A DNA stretch of 64,000 nt from positions 259,789 to 323,788 of the forward strand of contig NZ_HG315684.1 of the NCBI RefSeq assembly GCF_000455365.1, written 5' to 3'. This document shows, one piece after another, positions 18,541 through 27,540 of this stretch (within the stretch, counting starts at the first letter, position 1; each line of letters opens with the position of its first letter). The notes under the pieces are model-generated. The model searched no databases. It saw nothing but the letters and a program-made list of their open reading frames with translations, and was not told the DNA's origin. The translations under genes and the position numbers were made by a program. The DNA is from Halopiger djelfimassiliensis. GTDB taxonomy: Archaea; Halobacteriota; Halobacteria; Halobacteriales; Natrialbaceae.

Positions 18541-19917
18541 ATGACTCCGGAAACGGAATCGTACGATATCGTGGTCGTCGGCGGCGGTACCGCCGGCTGT
18601 TTCGCCGCGGCGACCGCCGCTCGTGAGGGACTGGACGTCGTCCTTCTCGAGCGTAAAAGCGAGGAGGAAGGGGGGTACATCGCCTGTGGTGACGGAATCA
18701 AGGGGAAGAGCACGTTCCCCGATGTCGTCGATCGGGACCGGCTCAGGGACGAGTCGTTCACCAACGAAGGGATCACGCGCGGCATCTTCGAGAATCCCCA
18801 GACTGGGGAGTCGATCGATATTCCGTTCGGACAGACCGGCGCGGTCGTCGACCGCTGGAAGTACGGGCAGATCCTGCTCGACGAAACCGACCGTGCGGGA
18901 GCCGAGATCCACTACAATACCGTCGTCAACGACGTCGTCCAGCCCAACGGACGGGTCGAAGGCGTGAAAGCGGTCAGAGAAGGCGATCCGCTCGAGTACG
19001 AGGCTGACATCGTCATCGACGGCGCGGGCGCGCTGTCGGTGTTGCAGGACAAGGCCGATCTCTCGACGTCGACGTTCGATACGAACGTCAACTACTCGCA
19101 GTTCTGCTCGGCCTATCGCGAGGTCCTCGAACTGCCGGAGCCGGTCGACTGGGACGACGCCCTCGTGTTCAAGCCCACCGAAGAGTTGGGCTATCTCTGG
19201 TATTTCCCGCGGTCGGCGACGGAGATCAACGTCGGACTCGGGTTCCAGATGAGTCAGGAGCCGATGGAACTGGTCGACGTGCTCAAAGACGACATCGCGA
19301 GTCGGGCGGAGTTCGCCGGCGCGACGGTCAAGAACAAACTCGGCGCGGCGCTCCCCACGCGACGCCCGTACGACTCGGCGGTCCACCCGGGATACATGGC
19401 CGTCGGCGACGCCGCGGCCCACGTCAATCCCTGTACCGGCGGCGGCATTCCCGGGGCCGCGAAAGCCGGCCACTGGGCCGCAGAGGTCGCAACGGAGGCG
19501 ATCGCCGACGGCGACGTGAGCGAGCACGCGCTGTGGGAGTACAACGAACGCGTCCAGACCGACTTCGGCAAGCGGTTCGCCGCGATGGACCTCTATAACA
19601 TCTTCGGGACCGCACACGACCTCGACGAACTCGTTTCCGTCGTCACCGCCCTTCCCGGCCAGCAACTCGTCGACGCCATCGGAAAGAAGGGGACGGCGGA
19701 GATGGGTCTCGGCCTCAAACTCAAGACCATCATCAAGACCGTCGGCCACTGGGATACCCTCTATGAACTCTACAAGGTCCAGAGCGCCGCCGGTTCGCTC
19801 AAGGACGTCTACGACAGCTATCCGGACAGCCCCGACCACTTCGGGGCCTGGCGGAAAGAACGCGACGCCGTGATGGACCGCGTCTACGACGTCACCGGCG
19901 CGGAGCCGAAGTACTGA
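18541..19917 (+). CDS. Geranylgeranyl-reductase-family FAD protein
   Basis: 458 residues. The dinucleotide-binding motif VVVGGGTAGCFAAATAA is at about 10-26, followed by the GGYIACGDGIKGK stretch and the second FAD motif GYMAVGDAAAHVNPCTGGGIPGA, all typical of digeranylgeranylglycerophospholipid reductases. These saturate the isoprenoid chains of archaeal lipids; some relatives reduce menaquinone side chains. A GAGG ribosome-binding-like sequence precedes the ATG at 18541. Which isoprenoid it acts on cannot be told from sequence. Confidence 0.9.
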   Translation: MTPETESYDIVVVGGGTAGCFAAATAAREGLDVVLLERKSEEEGGYIACGDGIKGKSTFPDVVDRDRLRDESFTNEGITRGIFENPQTGESIDIPFGQTGAVVDRWKYGQILLDETDRAGAEIHYNTVVNDVVQPNGRVEGVKAVREGDPLEYEADIVIDGAGALSVLQDKADLSTSTFDTNVNYSQFCSAYREVLELPEPVDWDDALVFKPTEELGYLWYFPRSATEINVGLGFQMSQEPMELVDVLKDDIASRAEFAGATVKNKLGAALPTRRPYDSAVHPGYMAVGDAAAHVNPCTGGGIPGAAKAGHWAAEVATEAIADGDVSEHALWEYNERVQTDFGKRFAAMDLYNIFGTAHDLDELVSVVTALPGQQLVDAIGKKGTAEMGLGLKLKTIIKTVGHWDTLYELYKVQSAAGSLKDVYDSYPDSPDHFGAWRKERDAVMDRVYDVTGAEPKY

Positions 19918-20018
19918 CCGCTCCGGCTTCCGTTGGCGGACGCGAATCACGCTCGGGACGACGGCGGGCCGGTGCTCGATCACGGGATTCTATATGATAT
20001 CTCCGTGTCGATTCCGGC

Positions 20019-21470
20019 ATGGCACACGAAACGGACCTGACACGACTCTCGGCGACCGCCCTCGCCGCCCGCATCAGAAACGGCGAGTTGACGGCGACCG
20101 AGGCGGTCGAGGCCCACCTCGAGCGGATCGCGGAACGGGACGACGAACTCAACGCCTTCGTTACCGTCTGTGCCGACGCCGCACGCGAAGCAGCTGCCGA
20201 GGCCGATCGGGAACTCGAGGCCGGCGCGGACGTCGGACCGTTACACGGCGTCCCGCTGGCGCTGAAGGATCTCGGGGCGTTCAAAGCCGGCGTTCGGCAC
20301 ACGTACGGCTCGGCGCTCTTTTCCGACAACGTCGCATCGCGAACCGCGGCGATCGTCGAGCGACTCGAGGCGGCGGGCGCGATCGTGATCGGGAAGACGA
20401 ACACGCCCGAGTTCGGCCACAAGGGGACGACGAACAACGAACTCGTCGGCGCGACGGCGTCGCCGATCGACACCTCGCTCAACGCCGGTGGCTCCTCGGG
20501 CGGCTCCGCGGCGGCACTGGCCGCGGGGCTGACCTCCATCGCGACCGGGAGCGACGCGGGCGGCTCGATCCGGATTCCGGCAGCCGCCTGCGGGGTCTAC
20601 GGGATCAAGCCGACGTTCGGACTGGTTCCCGACGATGACAGGCCCAACGCCTTCGGGCGGACGCGCCACCACGTCACCAAGGGACCGATGGCCCGCAGCG
20701 TCGCCGACGCCGCCGTCATGCTCGAGGTGATGGCCGGACCGCACCCGGCCGATCCGGCGAGCGTCCCCGTCGAGATCGAATACCGCGAGGCCGTCGACCG
20801 TTCGATCGACGACTACCGGATCGCGTACAGCCCCGATCTCGAGGTCTTTCCGGTCGAAGACGAGGTTCGGACGGTCGTCGACGACGCCGTCGGCGCGTTC
20901 GAGCGGGCCGGCGCGACGGTCGAAGCGGTCTCCGTCGACCACGACTACTCGATGGCCGAACTCGCGGAAGCGGTGGTTCCGACGTTCACTACTTCGATTC
21001 TCGAAGCCGCCGCGGTCCTCGAGGACGCACACGACGTCGACCTGCGGGACCGTCCCGACGAGGTGTCGGATAGCCTGCTCGCGATGTTGCACCTCGGCGA
21101 GCGGTACGGCCCCGAAGCCGTCGCGCGATCCGGAATCGTCCGCACTGGGTTTTTCGACGCCATTCAGGACGTCCTCGCCGAGTACGATCTGCTCGTGACG
21201 CCGACGCTCTCGCGGGTCGACGTCGGCCGCCACGAGGATATCAGCGCCGAGGCCTGGGAGTGGCCACTGACTTGGCCGTTCAACTGGACCGGCCACCCGG
21301 CCGCCTCCGCGCCAGCGGGGCTAACCGACCGGGGCCATCCCGTCGGCATCCAACTCGTCGGCCGCCGGTTCGAGGACGACGCCGTCCTCGCCGCGAGTAG
21401 CGCACTCGAGTACGAGCGCCCCTGGGATCGGCTGTACGAGTCCGCCGACGAGAGCGACCAGTCGCCGTAG
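20019..21470 (+). CDS. Amidase (amidase signature family)
   Basis: A 483-residue enzyme with the Ser-cisSer-Lys triad of the amidase signature family: Lys83 (PLALKDL), Ser160 in the Gly/Ser-rich GGSSGGSAAAL block, and nucleophile Ser183 in GSDAGGSIRIPAAA. The overall layout matches amidases and GatA-like proteins. No GatB or GatC is next to it, and the surrounding genes suggest a stand-alone hydrolase of small amides or aryl amides rather than the tRNA amidotransferase. Confidence 0.9.
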   Translation: MAHETDLTRLSATALAARIRNGELTATEAVEAHLERIAERDDELNAFVTVCADAAREAAAEADRELEAGADVGPLHGVPLALKDLGAFKAGVRHTYGSALFSDNVASRTAAIVERLEAAGAIVIGKTNTPEFGHKGTTNNELVGATASPIDTSLNAGGSSGGSAAALAAGLTSIATGSDAGGSIRIPAAACGVYGIKPTFGLVPDDDRPNAFGRTRHHVTKGPMARSVADAAVMLEVMAGPHPADPASVPVEIEYREAVDRSIDDYRIAYSPDLEVFPVEDEVRTVVDDAVGAFERAGATVEAVSVDHDYSMAELAEAVVPTFTTSILEAAAVLEDAHDVDLRDRPDEVSDSLLAMLHLGERYGPEAVARSGIVRTGFFDAIQDVLAEYDLLVTPTLSRVDVGRHEDISAEAWEWPLTWPFNWTGHPAASAPAGLTDRGHPVGIQLVGRRFEDDAVLAASSALEYERPWDRLYESADESDQSP

Positions 21471-21861
21471 GTGAGATACTCGATACCGTCGTATTCGACG
21501 AGCCACGTCCCAGTGTCCTCCCTCCACGTCTATCCCCTCGTAGCTCCGGAGGCGGTCGACCACCGACCGGAACGCGTCGTCGGCTTCGAAGTACGTTTCG
21601 TCGATCGCTTCCTCGACCACCGACTGCTCGTCGTCGAAAAGGCCTGTGTGCGAACAGATACTGGTCCCGAATCCGCTCGGCGAACGTCTCGACGTCGGGA
21701 GCGATCTCCGTCACCTCGTATCGGAACTCGTCCAGAGACGCTTTTCGATCGTCGACCGTTACCCGGTCTCGGTTCCCACCGTGGATAATGACGTCGTACT
21801 GTCGCTTCGGGCCGTTCTCGACAGGACCCGTCCGGCAATCGGAGTACCCACTACCGCTCAC
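21459..21861 (-). pseudogene. Frameshifted remnant of a small haloarchaeal protein gene
   Basis: Read from the ATG at 21861, a coherent acidic protein runs to QYLFAHR near 21650, then continues in another frame (VVEEAIDETYFEADDAFRSV), then in a third frame (GTWLVEYDGIEYLTYGDW) up to the amidase 3' end. Each segment has protein-like composition, while the rest of each frame is Arg-rich shadow. This is best explained by two frameshifts in a former gene of about 130 codons. Sequencing error is the alternative. Confidence 0.6.
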
Positions 21862-21904
21862 CGCAACCCAAACCCATTTTCACGTCGTTCCCCTGTCCAC
21901 GCAC

Positions 21905-22744
21905 ATGGCAATCGAAGACGGGTCTATCACACCGGAGACGTATCCGACCGCGAACGGAATGCCCATGCTCGGGCTCGGGACGTGGCAAAACACCGACGCC
22001 GAGCAGTGTGCCGAGAGCGTCCGCACGGCGCTCGAGATGGGCTATCGACATATCGACACGGCACAGGCCTACGACAACGAGGAAGCCGTCGGCGAGGGAA
22101 TCGCCCGCGCCGACGTCGACCGCGAGGATATCTTTCTCGCGACCAAGATCTGGATCTCGAATCTCGCGTCCGACGACGTCCTCGAGACCGCCCGGGCGAG
22201 TCTCGATCGGCTCGGCGTTGATTCGGTCGACCTGCTGTACGTCCACTGGCCGGCCAGAACCTACGATCCCGAGGACACGCTGGCCGCGTTCTCGGAACTG
22301 TACGAAGAAGGACGCATCGAGAACGTCGGCGTCAGCAACTTTCTGCCCGAACAGCTCGAGGAGGCGATCGAAATCTGTGACGCGCCGATCCTGGCGAATC
22401 AGGTCGAACTCCACCCGATGCTCCAGCAGCCGGCGCTTCGTGAGGCCTGCCAGGACCACGACGTAGAGGTAGTTGCGTACTCCCCGATCGCCCGCGGCGA
22501 AGTGTTCGACCAGCCGGCAATTCAGGAGATCGCCGACAAACACGGGACCAGCGAGGCCCAGGTGAGTCTCGCCTGGCTGCGCGAGAAGGGCGTCACCGCG
22601 ATTCCGAAGGCGACGGGCGAGGCCCACATCCGGGACAACCTCGAGTCGTTGACGCTCGAGTTGGATCAAGATGACATCGACGCGATCGATTCCATCGGGG
22701 AGACGAACCGCAAGGTCGACCCCGACTTCGCCCCCTGGAACTGA
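21905..22744 (+). CDS. Aldo/keto reductase
   Basis: 279 residues forming the NADPH-dependent TIM barrel. The catalytic tetrad is visible: Asp and Tyr in YRHIDTAQAYDNE, Lys in LATKIWI and His in LLYVHWPA. The nicotinamide/phosphate-binding end reads AIPKATGEAHIRDNLE. The length is slightly shorter than bacterial 2,5-diketogluconate-reductase-like members. Physiological substrate is unknown; aldehyde or keto-sugar reduction is the family activity. The short gap to the upstream pseudogene probably holds its promoter. Confidence 0.92.
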   Translation: MAIEDGSITPETYPTANGMPMLGLGTWQNTDAEQCAESVRTALEMGYRHIDTAQAYDNEEAVGEGIARADVDREDIFLATKIWISNLASDDVLETARASLDRLGVDSVDLLYVHWPARTYDPEDTLAAFSELYEEGRIENVGVSNFLPEQLEEAIEICDAPILANQVELHPMLQQPALREACQDHDVEVVAYSPIARGEVFDQPAIQEIADKHGTSEAQVSLAWLREKGVTAIPKATGEAHIRDNLESLTLELDQDDIDAIDSIGETNRKVDPDFAPWN

Positions 22745-22857
22745 GCACACCGTTGGACTCGAGAGGGCGTTCGGGGCCCGAATCGGCCGTTTCAGCACCT
22801 ATTGGCGGTCCAGAAAAAGCAGGAAAGTTTACGGTACGTCAGCTTTATGGCTCGCGT

Positions 22858-23607
22858 ATGTCCACCCGCTCTCGAAGCAGTGGCGGTGGTGGCATCGTCG
22901 GCGCGATCAGGGCCGACTTAGGGCGGTTACACGGTGTCTGGATGGAACTCGTCTTTCCACGACAGCGTGGCCGCGGCCACTCCGTCATGGGCAAATGGCA
23001 GCCCGAGACGCTCCCACAGAAGATCGGCTATTACGCCTGGAGTACGCTCGGGACGCTCGGGCTGCTCGTCCTCTATCCGCTTACCGTTCTCGGCTTCGCG
23101 ACCCGCTACTACGCGGCGAAACTCGACTCGACCCGGACCCGACTCGGCATCGTCGGCGTCACGGCCATCGCGTTGCTCGTCTGGGGAACGTTGACCGTCA
23201 TCGCCCATCTCAGACTTCCGTTCGACGCCTTTCTCGCGATCGCCGCCGCAAGCGCCGTCGCAACGGTCTCGACGGCGCTGGCCGCGGTCTGCTCCAAGTT
23301 CGGCGGCCGGGCGCTCTCGGTGGCGCTTGCGTACCCGTTCGCGATGACGGCGCTGTTCCTGCCCCCGGTAGTCGCGGCGCTCGTGACGCCGTCGTTGCAT
23401 CCCTACGTCCTCGACCCGAGCTATGACTTTGCCGTCTGGGTACTGGACAACGTGTTGTTCCTCGGCGGGATCAACGAGTGGCTCCGGGCGAACTTCCAGC
23501 TCGAGGGTGCAGCCTACGCGGGAATGTGGCTCGGCATCTCGTTCCCGCTCGGCTGGTTCCTCGGAATCGTCATCGCGCTGGCGAACCTGGTTCGCCCCTC
23601 GCAATAG
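22858..23607 (+). CDS. Haloarchaeal membrane protein of unknown function
   Basis: 249 residues with five to six predicted membrane segments between residues 60 and 245. The N-terminus (about 60 residues) is soluble, with Ser/Gly-rich start and the stretch LHGVWMELVFPRQRG. I do not recognise a named family beyond general conservation in haloarchaea. It is followed, 71 bp later, by a 64-residue two-segment membrane protein on the same strand, so they may form an operon. No catalytic residues stand out. Confidence 0.75.
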   Translation: MSTRSRSSGGGGIVGAIRADLGRLHGVWMELVFPRQRGRGHSVMGKWQPETLPQKIGYYAWSTLGTLGLLVLYPLTVLGFATRYYAAKLDSTRTRLGIVGVTAIALLVWGTLTVIAHLRLPFDAFLAIAAASAVATVSTALAAVCSKFGGRALSVALAYPFAMTALFLPPVVAALVTPSLHPYVLDPSYDFAVWVLDNVLFLGGINEWLRANFQLEGAAYAGMWLGISFPLGWFLGIVIALANLVRPSQ

Positions 23608-23678
23608 GCGCGTCCAACCGGCGTGAACGGGCTGCCGATTCCCGGTATCATTTGAGTTCGGATTCCGAACGGTCTCAC

Positions 23679-23873
23679 ATGGAGTTCAATCTTCCAACGA
23701 CCGCAGGTGCGTTTCTCCTCGTGATCGCGCTCGGCGTCGGTGGGCTGCTGGCCGCGCCGATGATGCAGATGAGTACCGTACTGATGATGGTAGCGCCGTC
23801 GATGATCGTGTTCGGACTGATCATGCTCGGGCTCGGTGTCAAACACGGCGAGTACCGTGCGACCGGCCGGTGA
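23679..23873 (+). CDS. Small membrane protein (DUF7333-like)
   Basis: A 64-residue protein with two hydrophobic helices (about residues 10-28 and 33-52) joined by a short Met-rich turn and ending in a short charged tail. It resembles small conserved haloarchaeal membrane proteins. Function is unknown. The ATG at 23679 (MEFNLPTTAG) is the only sensible start, since the longer frame overlaps the previous gene out of frame. Confidence 0.7.
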   Translation: MEFNLPTTAGAFLLVIALGVGGLLAAPMMQMSTVLMMVAPSMIVFGLIMLGLGVKHGEYRATGR

Positions 23874-23972
23874 GAAACGGAGAGCCGCGCTTTAGCGCTA
23901 TGCTGGCGCTCGAGTCACACGAAAACGTCGGGGACGGTGATGCCTTCCTCGAGTTTGGAGACGATCGACGAG

Positions 23973-24944
23973 CTACATGTACCCGAGATCGCGCAGACGC
24001 TCCATCAGGTCCTCCTTGTCCTGAGCGCGACCCGCGCGTTCGGTCGTTCCCTCGAGGTCTTGCAGCCAGGCGGGTTCCTCGTCGCTCTTTTCGGTGCTGA
24101 CTTCGCTGCCGAGCGAGCGGAAGCCGGCGAAGTACTTCGGCGAGATCGGGACGTCGTCCTGGTCGACTCCCTCGGGCAGGTCGTCGGCTCCCTCCGGGAC
24201 GTAGCCGTCGTCGGGGAACTCGTCGACGGTGTCCGGGACGACGAAGTTCCAGAACGCCTCCCAGACTGCAGCCTCGTCGAACTGCAGGATCGGCTGGATG
24301 CGGTCGTGGGGCGGGTAGATGTCGGGGTCGTGGCGCGGCGAGAAGAACGTCTCGTCGGCGCGGGCCTCCTGCTCGTCCCAGCGGACCCCGGAGATGACGC
24401 CGTCGATGTCGTGCTCCTCGAGGGCGTCGTTGAGCGCGACCGTCTTCAGCAGGTGGTTCCCGACGTAGGTGTCAAGCAGGAACGGGAACGTGTCGTCCTC
24501 GTACTCGAGGATGTTTTCGACGTGATGCTGGTTGTGCTCGGAGAGCGCTGAGATCTCGATCTCGTCGCCCGGATCGAGACCGTGCTCGTCGACGTAGTCG
24601 CCGACGTCCTCGTTGCGCGCGTAGATGACCTCGAGATCCCACTCGTCGGCCCACCGATCGACGAAGTCGTGAATCTCGTCGAAATGCTGGTAGTGATCGA
24701 TGAACACCGCCGGGGGGACCTCGAGATCGAACCGGTCCGCGACCTCCTTGATGAAATACAGGGTCAGCGTCGAGTCCTTTCCGCCGGTCCACATGACCGC
24801 CGGATTCTCGTACTCCTCGAGCCCGTCGCGGGTGACCTCGATGGCCTTCTCGATCTTGTCCTCGATGTGCGGATAGTCCGCTGGATCTGCGCCTTCGCCG
24901 TCGCTGTAGTCGACGTCGACGTAGTCTGGAACGTTCTCCGTCAT
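23973..24944 (-). CDS. PP-loop phosphoadenosine-phosphosulfate-reductase-family protein
   Basis: 323 residues. The ATP-binding PP-loop WTGGKDST is at 52-59 and the family pattern continues with VISGVRWDEQEARADETFFSPRHD around residue 190, shared with CysD/CysH-type proteins. The C-terminal 60 residues are acidic. It may act in assimilatory sulfur metabolism as an ATP sulfurylase small subunit-like or APS/PAPS-reductase-like protein; the family name alone does not settle the reaction. The upstream minus-strand sequence TTATATCTAATTAC near 24965 is a likely TATA region. Confidence 0.85.
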   Translation of the reverse strand: MTENVPDYVDVDYSDGEGADPADYPHIEDKIEKAIEVTRDGLEEYENPAVMWTGGKDSTLTLYFIKEVADRFDLEVPPAVFIDHYQHFDEIHDFVDRWADEWDLEVIYARNEDVGDYVDEHGLDPGDEIEISALSEHNQHHVENILEYEDDTFPFLLDTYVGNHLLKTVALNDALEEHDIDGVISGVRWDEQEARADETFFSPRHDPDIYPPHDRIQPILQFDEAAVWEAFWNFVVPDTVDEFPDDGYVPEGADDLPEGVDQDDVPISPKYFAGFRSLGSEVSTEKSDEEPAWLQDLEGTTERAGRAQDKEDLMERLRDLGYM

Positions 24945-25063
24945 GTGGTGTAATTAGATATAATTACTTCGGTTAAACCCTTTGTGGGAGCGGAAACGCC
25001 TGACGGAAGTCAGGATCCGACGGACGACGCCGCCCGTCGAACATCGCGGCTGCGTCGGCCAGT

Positions 25064-25378
25064 TCACGACAGCCGGGTGAGACACTCCCGACAGTAGGCC
25101 ACGTCCGCCCGATTTGTGGCCCCACAGACCGGACAGGCCATGACTGACGACCGATCCGGCTCGAAACTGGCCCCGGACGCGACCGCGCCGAGCGCGTCGT
25201 CGAGGTCGGCAACGGCCCGTTCGTCCCCCCGCGTTCGCAGCCATTCGTCGACGAGGTCGTCGTCACGCAATCGTTCCAGCCCCCGGACCAGTCCCAGAAA
25301 GAGCAGCGTCGGTGCGATCATGACAGCTATAGCGACGAGGAGTCGGCCGACGGTGGCGTACGGTTCCGGCACAGCCAT
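25064..25378 (-). CDS. Small membrane protein with C-terminal zinc ribbon
   Basis: 104 residues. One strongly hydrophobic segment (about 12-32) is followed by a charged linker and a C-terminal zinc ribbon, CPVCGATNRADVAYCREC, with four cysteines. This layout is common for haloarchaeal proteins carried under DUF numbers. It may anchor a zinc-binding module on the cytoplasmic face of the membrane. Partners are unknown. Confidence 0.75.
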   Translation of the reverse strand: MAVPEPYATVGRLLVAIAVMIAPTLLFLGLVRGLERLRDDDLVDEWLRTRGDERAVADLDDALGAVASGASFEPDRSSVMACPVCGATNRADVAYCRECLTRLS

Positions 25379-25495
25379 CGCACGAGCCGATACGACGACG
25401 GGTGTAAAACGTCTGTCGCCGGCTGTAGATTCGGCTGGTCGGACTCGTCGCTCACTGATCGGGGTTCCGACAGAAGTCGGCGATTCGCTCGCCGT

Positions 25496-26077
25496 TCAGT
25501 CGCTGATGAACTTGTTGTCGCGCCAGTTGACGCCGGTCTCGCCGGAGCCGTGCTCGCGCGGTCCTTCCACGACCTCGATGTCGGCCGGCCGGGGCTCGCC
25601 CTCGACGATCCGTGTCGCCTCGAGATCGCCGTTTCGCTCCGAGATCGCAGTCAGCGTCCCCTTCTCGGCGGCTTCGGCGATCTCACAGAGCACGAGGAAC
25701 ATCTCGTACTGCAACAGCGAGTTCTGCAGGACCGTTTCCCGGTCGCCTTTGAACGCCGCGAACTCGACGAGCTCGGACTCGATTTCCTCTTCCTCCTCTT
25801 CGTCCCAGCGGAACGAGTTGCGGCGCTCGTCCGGATCCTCCTCGTAGACCCGGTTTTCCGTGACGCTCGCTTTCAGCTGGGCCGTCGGCGTGTACTTGCT
25901 GACGGATTCGTCCTCCGCGACGGCCTTGAGAATGAGCGTGTTGTTTCGCCGCGTGATTTCAACGTCCTCGATTCCGTCCGGAAACATCGCCTCCTCGATA
26001 TGATCGCGAAGGTCTTCGAGGGGCAGTTCGAGCGTCGAATGCAGCCGATATACGTGTCTGGATTCCTCTGTTGACAT
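25496..26077 (-). CDS. Conserved haloarchaeal protein (DUF7110-like)
   Basis: A 193-residue, highly acidic soluble protein starting MSTEESRHVYRLHSTLELP. The N-terminal 65 residues look like an alpha/beta fold, a run of seven glutamates interrupted by one aspartate context sits near residue 95, and helix-forming sequence follows. I do not recognise an enzyme motif. It resembles a haloarchaea-specific family seen near redox and stress genes, here just upstream of a glutaredoxin. The function is unknown. Confidence 0.75.
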   Translation of the reverse strand: MSTEESRHVYRLHSTLELPLEDLRDHIEEAMFPDGIEDVEITRRNNTLILKAVAEDESVSKYTPTAQLKASVTENRVYEEDPDERRNSFRWDEEEEEEIESELVEFAAFKGDRETVLQNSLLQYEMFLVLCEIAEAAEKGTLTAISERNGDLEATRIVEGEPRPADIEVVEGPREHGSGETGVNWRDNKFISD

Positions 26078-26199
26078 AGTGGGAAGGTGTGCGGCGACAG
26101 TCGCTGGGTTTCTAGTACGAGGGCGCGACTTATATGATCTGCTATTAAATACGTGACCGACTCGTCCGGATAAATTTAACTCCGGATGACGGGCCGGTA

Positions 26200-26544
26200 T
26201 TACTCCGCGTTGAGCGTTTCCGCGAGTTCGCCCCGCTCCTCGAGTTCAGCGAGGATGTCGGAGCCGCCGACGAACTCGCCATCGACGAACGTCTGGGGGA
26301 TCGTCTCCCAGTCGCTGTGTTCGGCAAGCGCCTGACGGTACTCGTCGAGGGACTCGAGGACGTCGACGGTTTCGTACTCGTCGCGGTACTGGTCGATCAG
26401 TCCAAGCGCGCGCCGGGAGTACCCACACTGGGGCATCAGTTCGGTCCCCTTCATGAAGAGGACGACTTCGTTTTCCTCGATGGCTTCTTCGACGTGTTCG
26501 TCGACCTCCTCCTGGTCGAGACCCTGGTTCGGTGGGAAGTCCAT
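26200..26544 (-). CDS. Monothiol glutaredoxin
   Basis: 114 residues with the glutaredoxin fold: the active site is MPQCGYS with Cys40, the CGFS-like form used by Grx4/GrxD proteins in Fe-S cluster transfer. The cis-proline motif (WETIPQTFVDGEFVGG) and the glutathione-binding GGSDIL follow. It probably carries or delivers [2Fe-2S] clusters. Haloarchaea use gamma-glutamylcysteine rather than glutathione; its synthase gshA is at 53.5 kb, so the low-molecular-weight thiol partner here is probably gamma-glutamylcysteine (inference). Confidence 0.93.
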   Translation of the reverse strand: MDFPPNQGLDQEEVDEHVEEAIEENEVVLFMKGTELMPQCGYSRRALGLIDQYRDEYETVDVLESLDEYRQALAEHSDWETIPQTFVDGEFVGGSDILAELEERGELAETLNAE

Positions 26545-26615
26545 ACACCAGCATACGGTGGTAGTCGGGATAGGCCTTGCGTCATCGAGACCGGCCGAAC
26601 GACGCGCAAGCGCGG

Positions 26616-27413
26616 TCAGTCGGCCGTCGGTGGCGAGCTGAGGACATCGACTTTCTCCGCGGCGTAACCGAACACGTCGCGGTAGCCGTTCGGGGACATG
26701 AGTACCGGATAGAACGGCTCCTCGGCGACCTGCTCGTTCCCGTCGGCAGCGGCGAACGGGTCGCCGGACTCGACCTCGGTGAAGTTCTCGACGAACACCT
26801 CGTAGGTGTCGGCGTCCTGCTTGCGGATGACGTTCGTCAGCCGGTAGATCGGCAGCTCACGACACACCGTGTCGCCGGGCAACGCACCGACGGCGGTCAG
26901 AAACGCCCGGGTCAGCCGATCGGCGTTCTGGGCGGCCGTCTCCGATCCCTGCATGCCACACTCGACCTCGATCGTCTCGATCGACGAGAAAAGGCGTCCC
27001 TCGGCGAAGTTACTCGTCTCGACGAGCGCCGTCACGGGTAACTGTGGCACGATCTCCGTTGCGGTTTCACTGACGCCGTTGACGATGGCGAACGGCTCGG
27101 CGTGGCTCTGTGTCGAGTGCATCGAGAAGGTAAGACAACCCTCGAGTTCCCCGACGAGTTCGTGTGCGAGTCTGCTTTCGTGGGTCTCGGCGTTCGGATC
27201 GCCGGGGAACGCACGATTGAGGTCCTCGTCGACGAACCGGACCCGTCGCTTGAGCGCTTCCTCGTTGGCGACGATGAGTTTGACCGGCCGTTCGACGGTC
27301 GGGCGTTCGTCGAGCAACCGCTCGACCGCTCGAACGCCACACGGTTCGTCGCCGTGAATCCCCGCGACGACCGCGATTTCCGGCGTTCCCGAGCCGATCT
27401 GTGCAACTCTCAT
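26616..27413 (-). CDS. Succinylglutamate desuccinylase/aspartoacylase-family hydrolase
   Basis: 265 residues resembling zinc-dependent M14-type acylases. The zinc ligands appear as GIHGDEP (His20, Glu23) and a later His in FSMHSTQSH; an Asn-Arg pair (DLNRAFPGD) fits the substrate carboxylate-binding motif, and VECGMQGSET holds a candidate catalytic Glu. The family removes acyl groups from amino acids such as N-succinylglutamate or N-acetylaspartate. The exact substrate is unknown. Confidence 0.87.
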   Translation of the reverse strand: MRVAQIGSGTPEIAVVAGIHGDEPCGVRAVERLLDERPTVERPVKLIVANEEALKRRVRFVDEDLNRAFPGDPNAETHESRLAHELVGELEGCLTFSMHSTQSHAEPFAIVNGVSETATEIVPQLPVTALVETSNFAEGRLFSSIETIEVECGMQGSETAAQNADRLTRAFLTAVGALPGDTVCRELPIYRLTNVIRKQDADTYEVFVENFTEVESGDPFAAADGNEQVAEEPFYPVLMSPNGYRDVFGYAAEKVDVLSSPPTAD

Positions 27414-27540
27414 TCTCTACTAGCTTGCTAGTTGTGCTACGTGTTCAAAGGCGATTCGGTCCGTCTCGGAACCGTTCGCTCGAGGGGATCGATCGAACTC
27501 ACGCCCTGTCCGGAGAGCCAATGAGCCGCAACCCATACAC

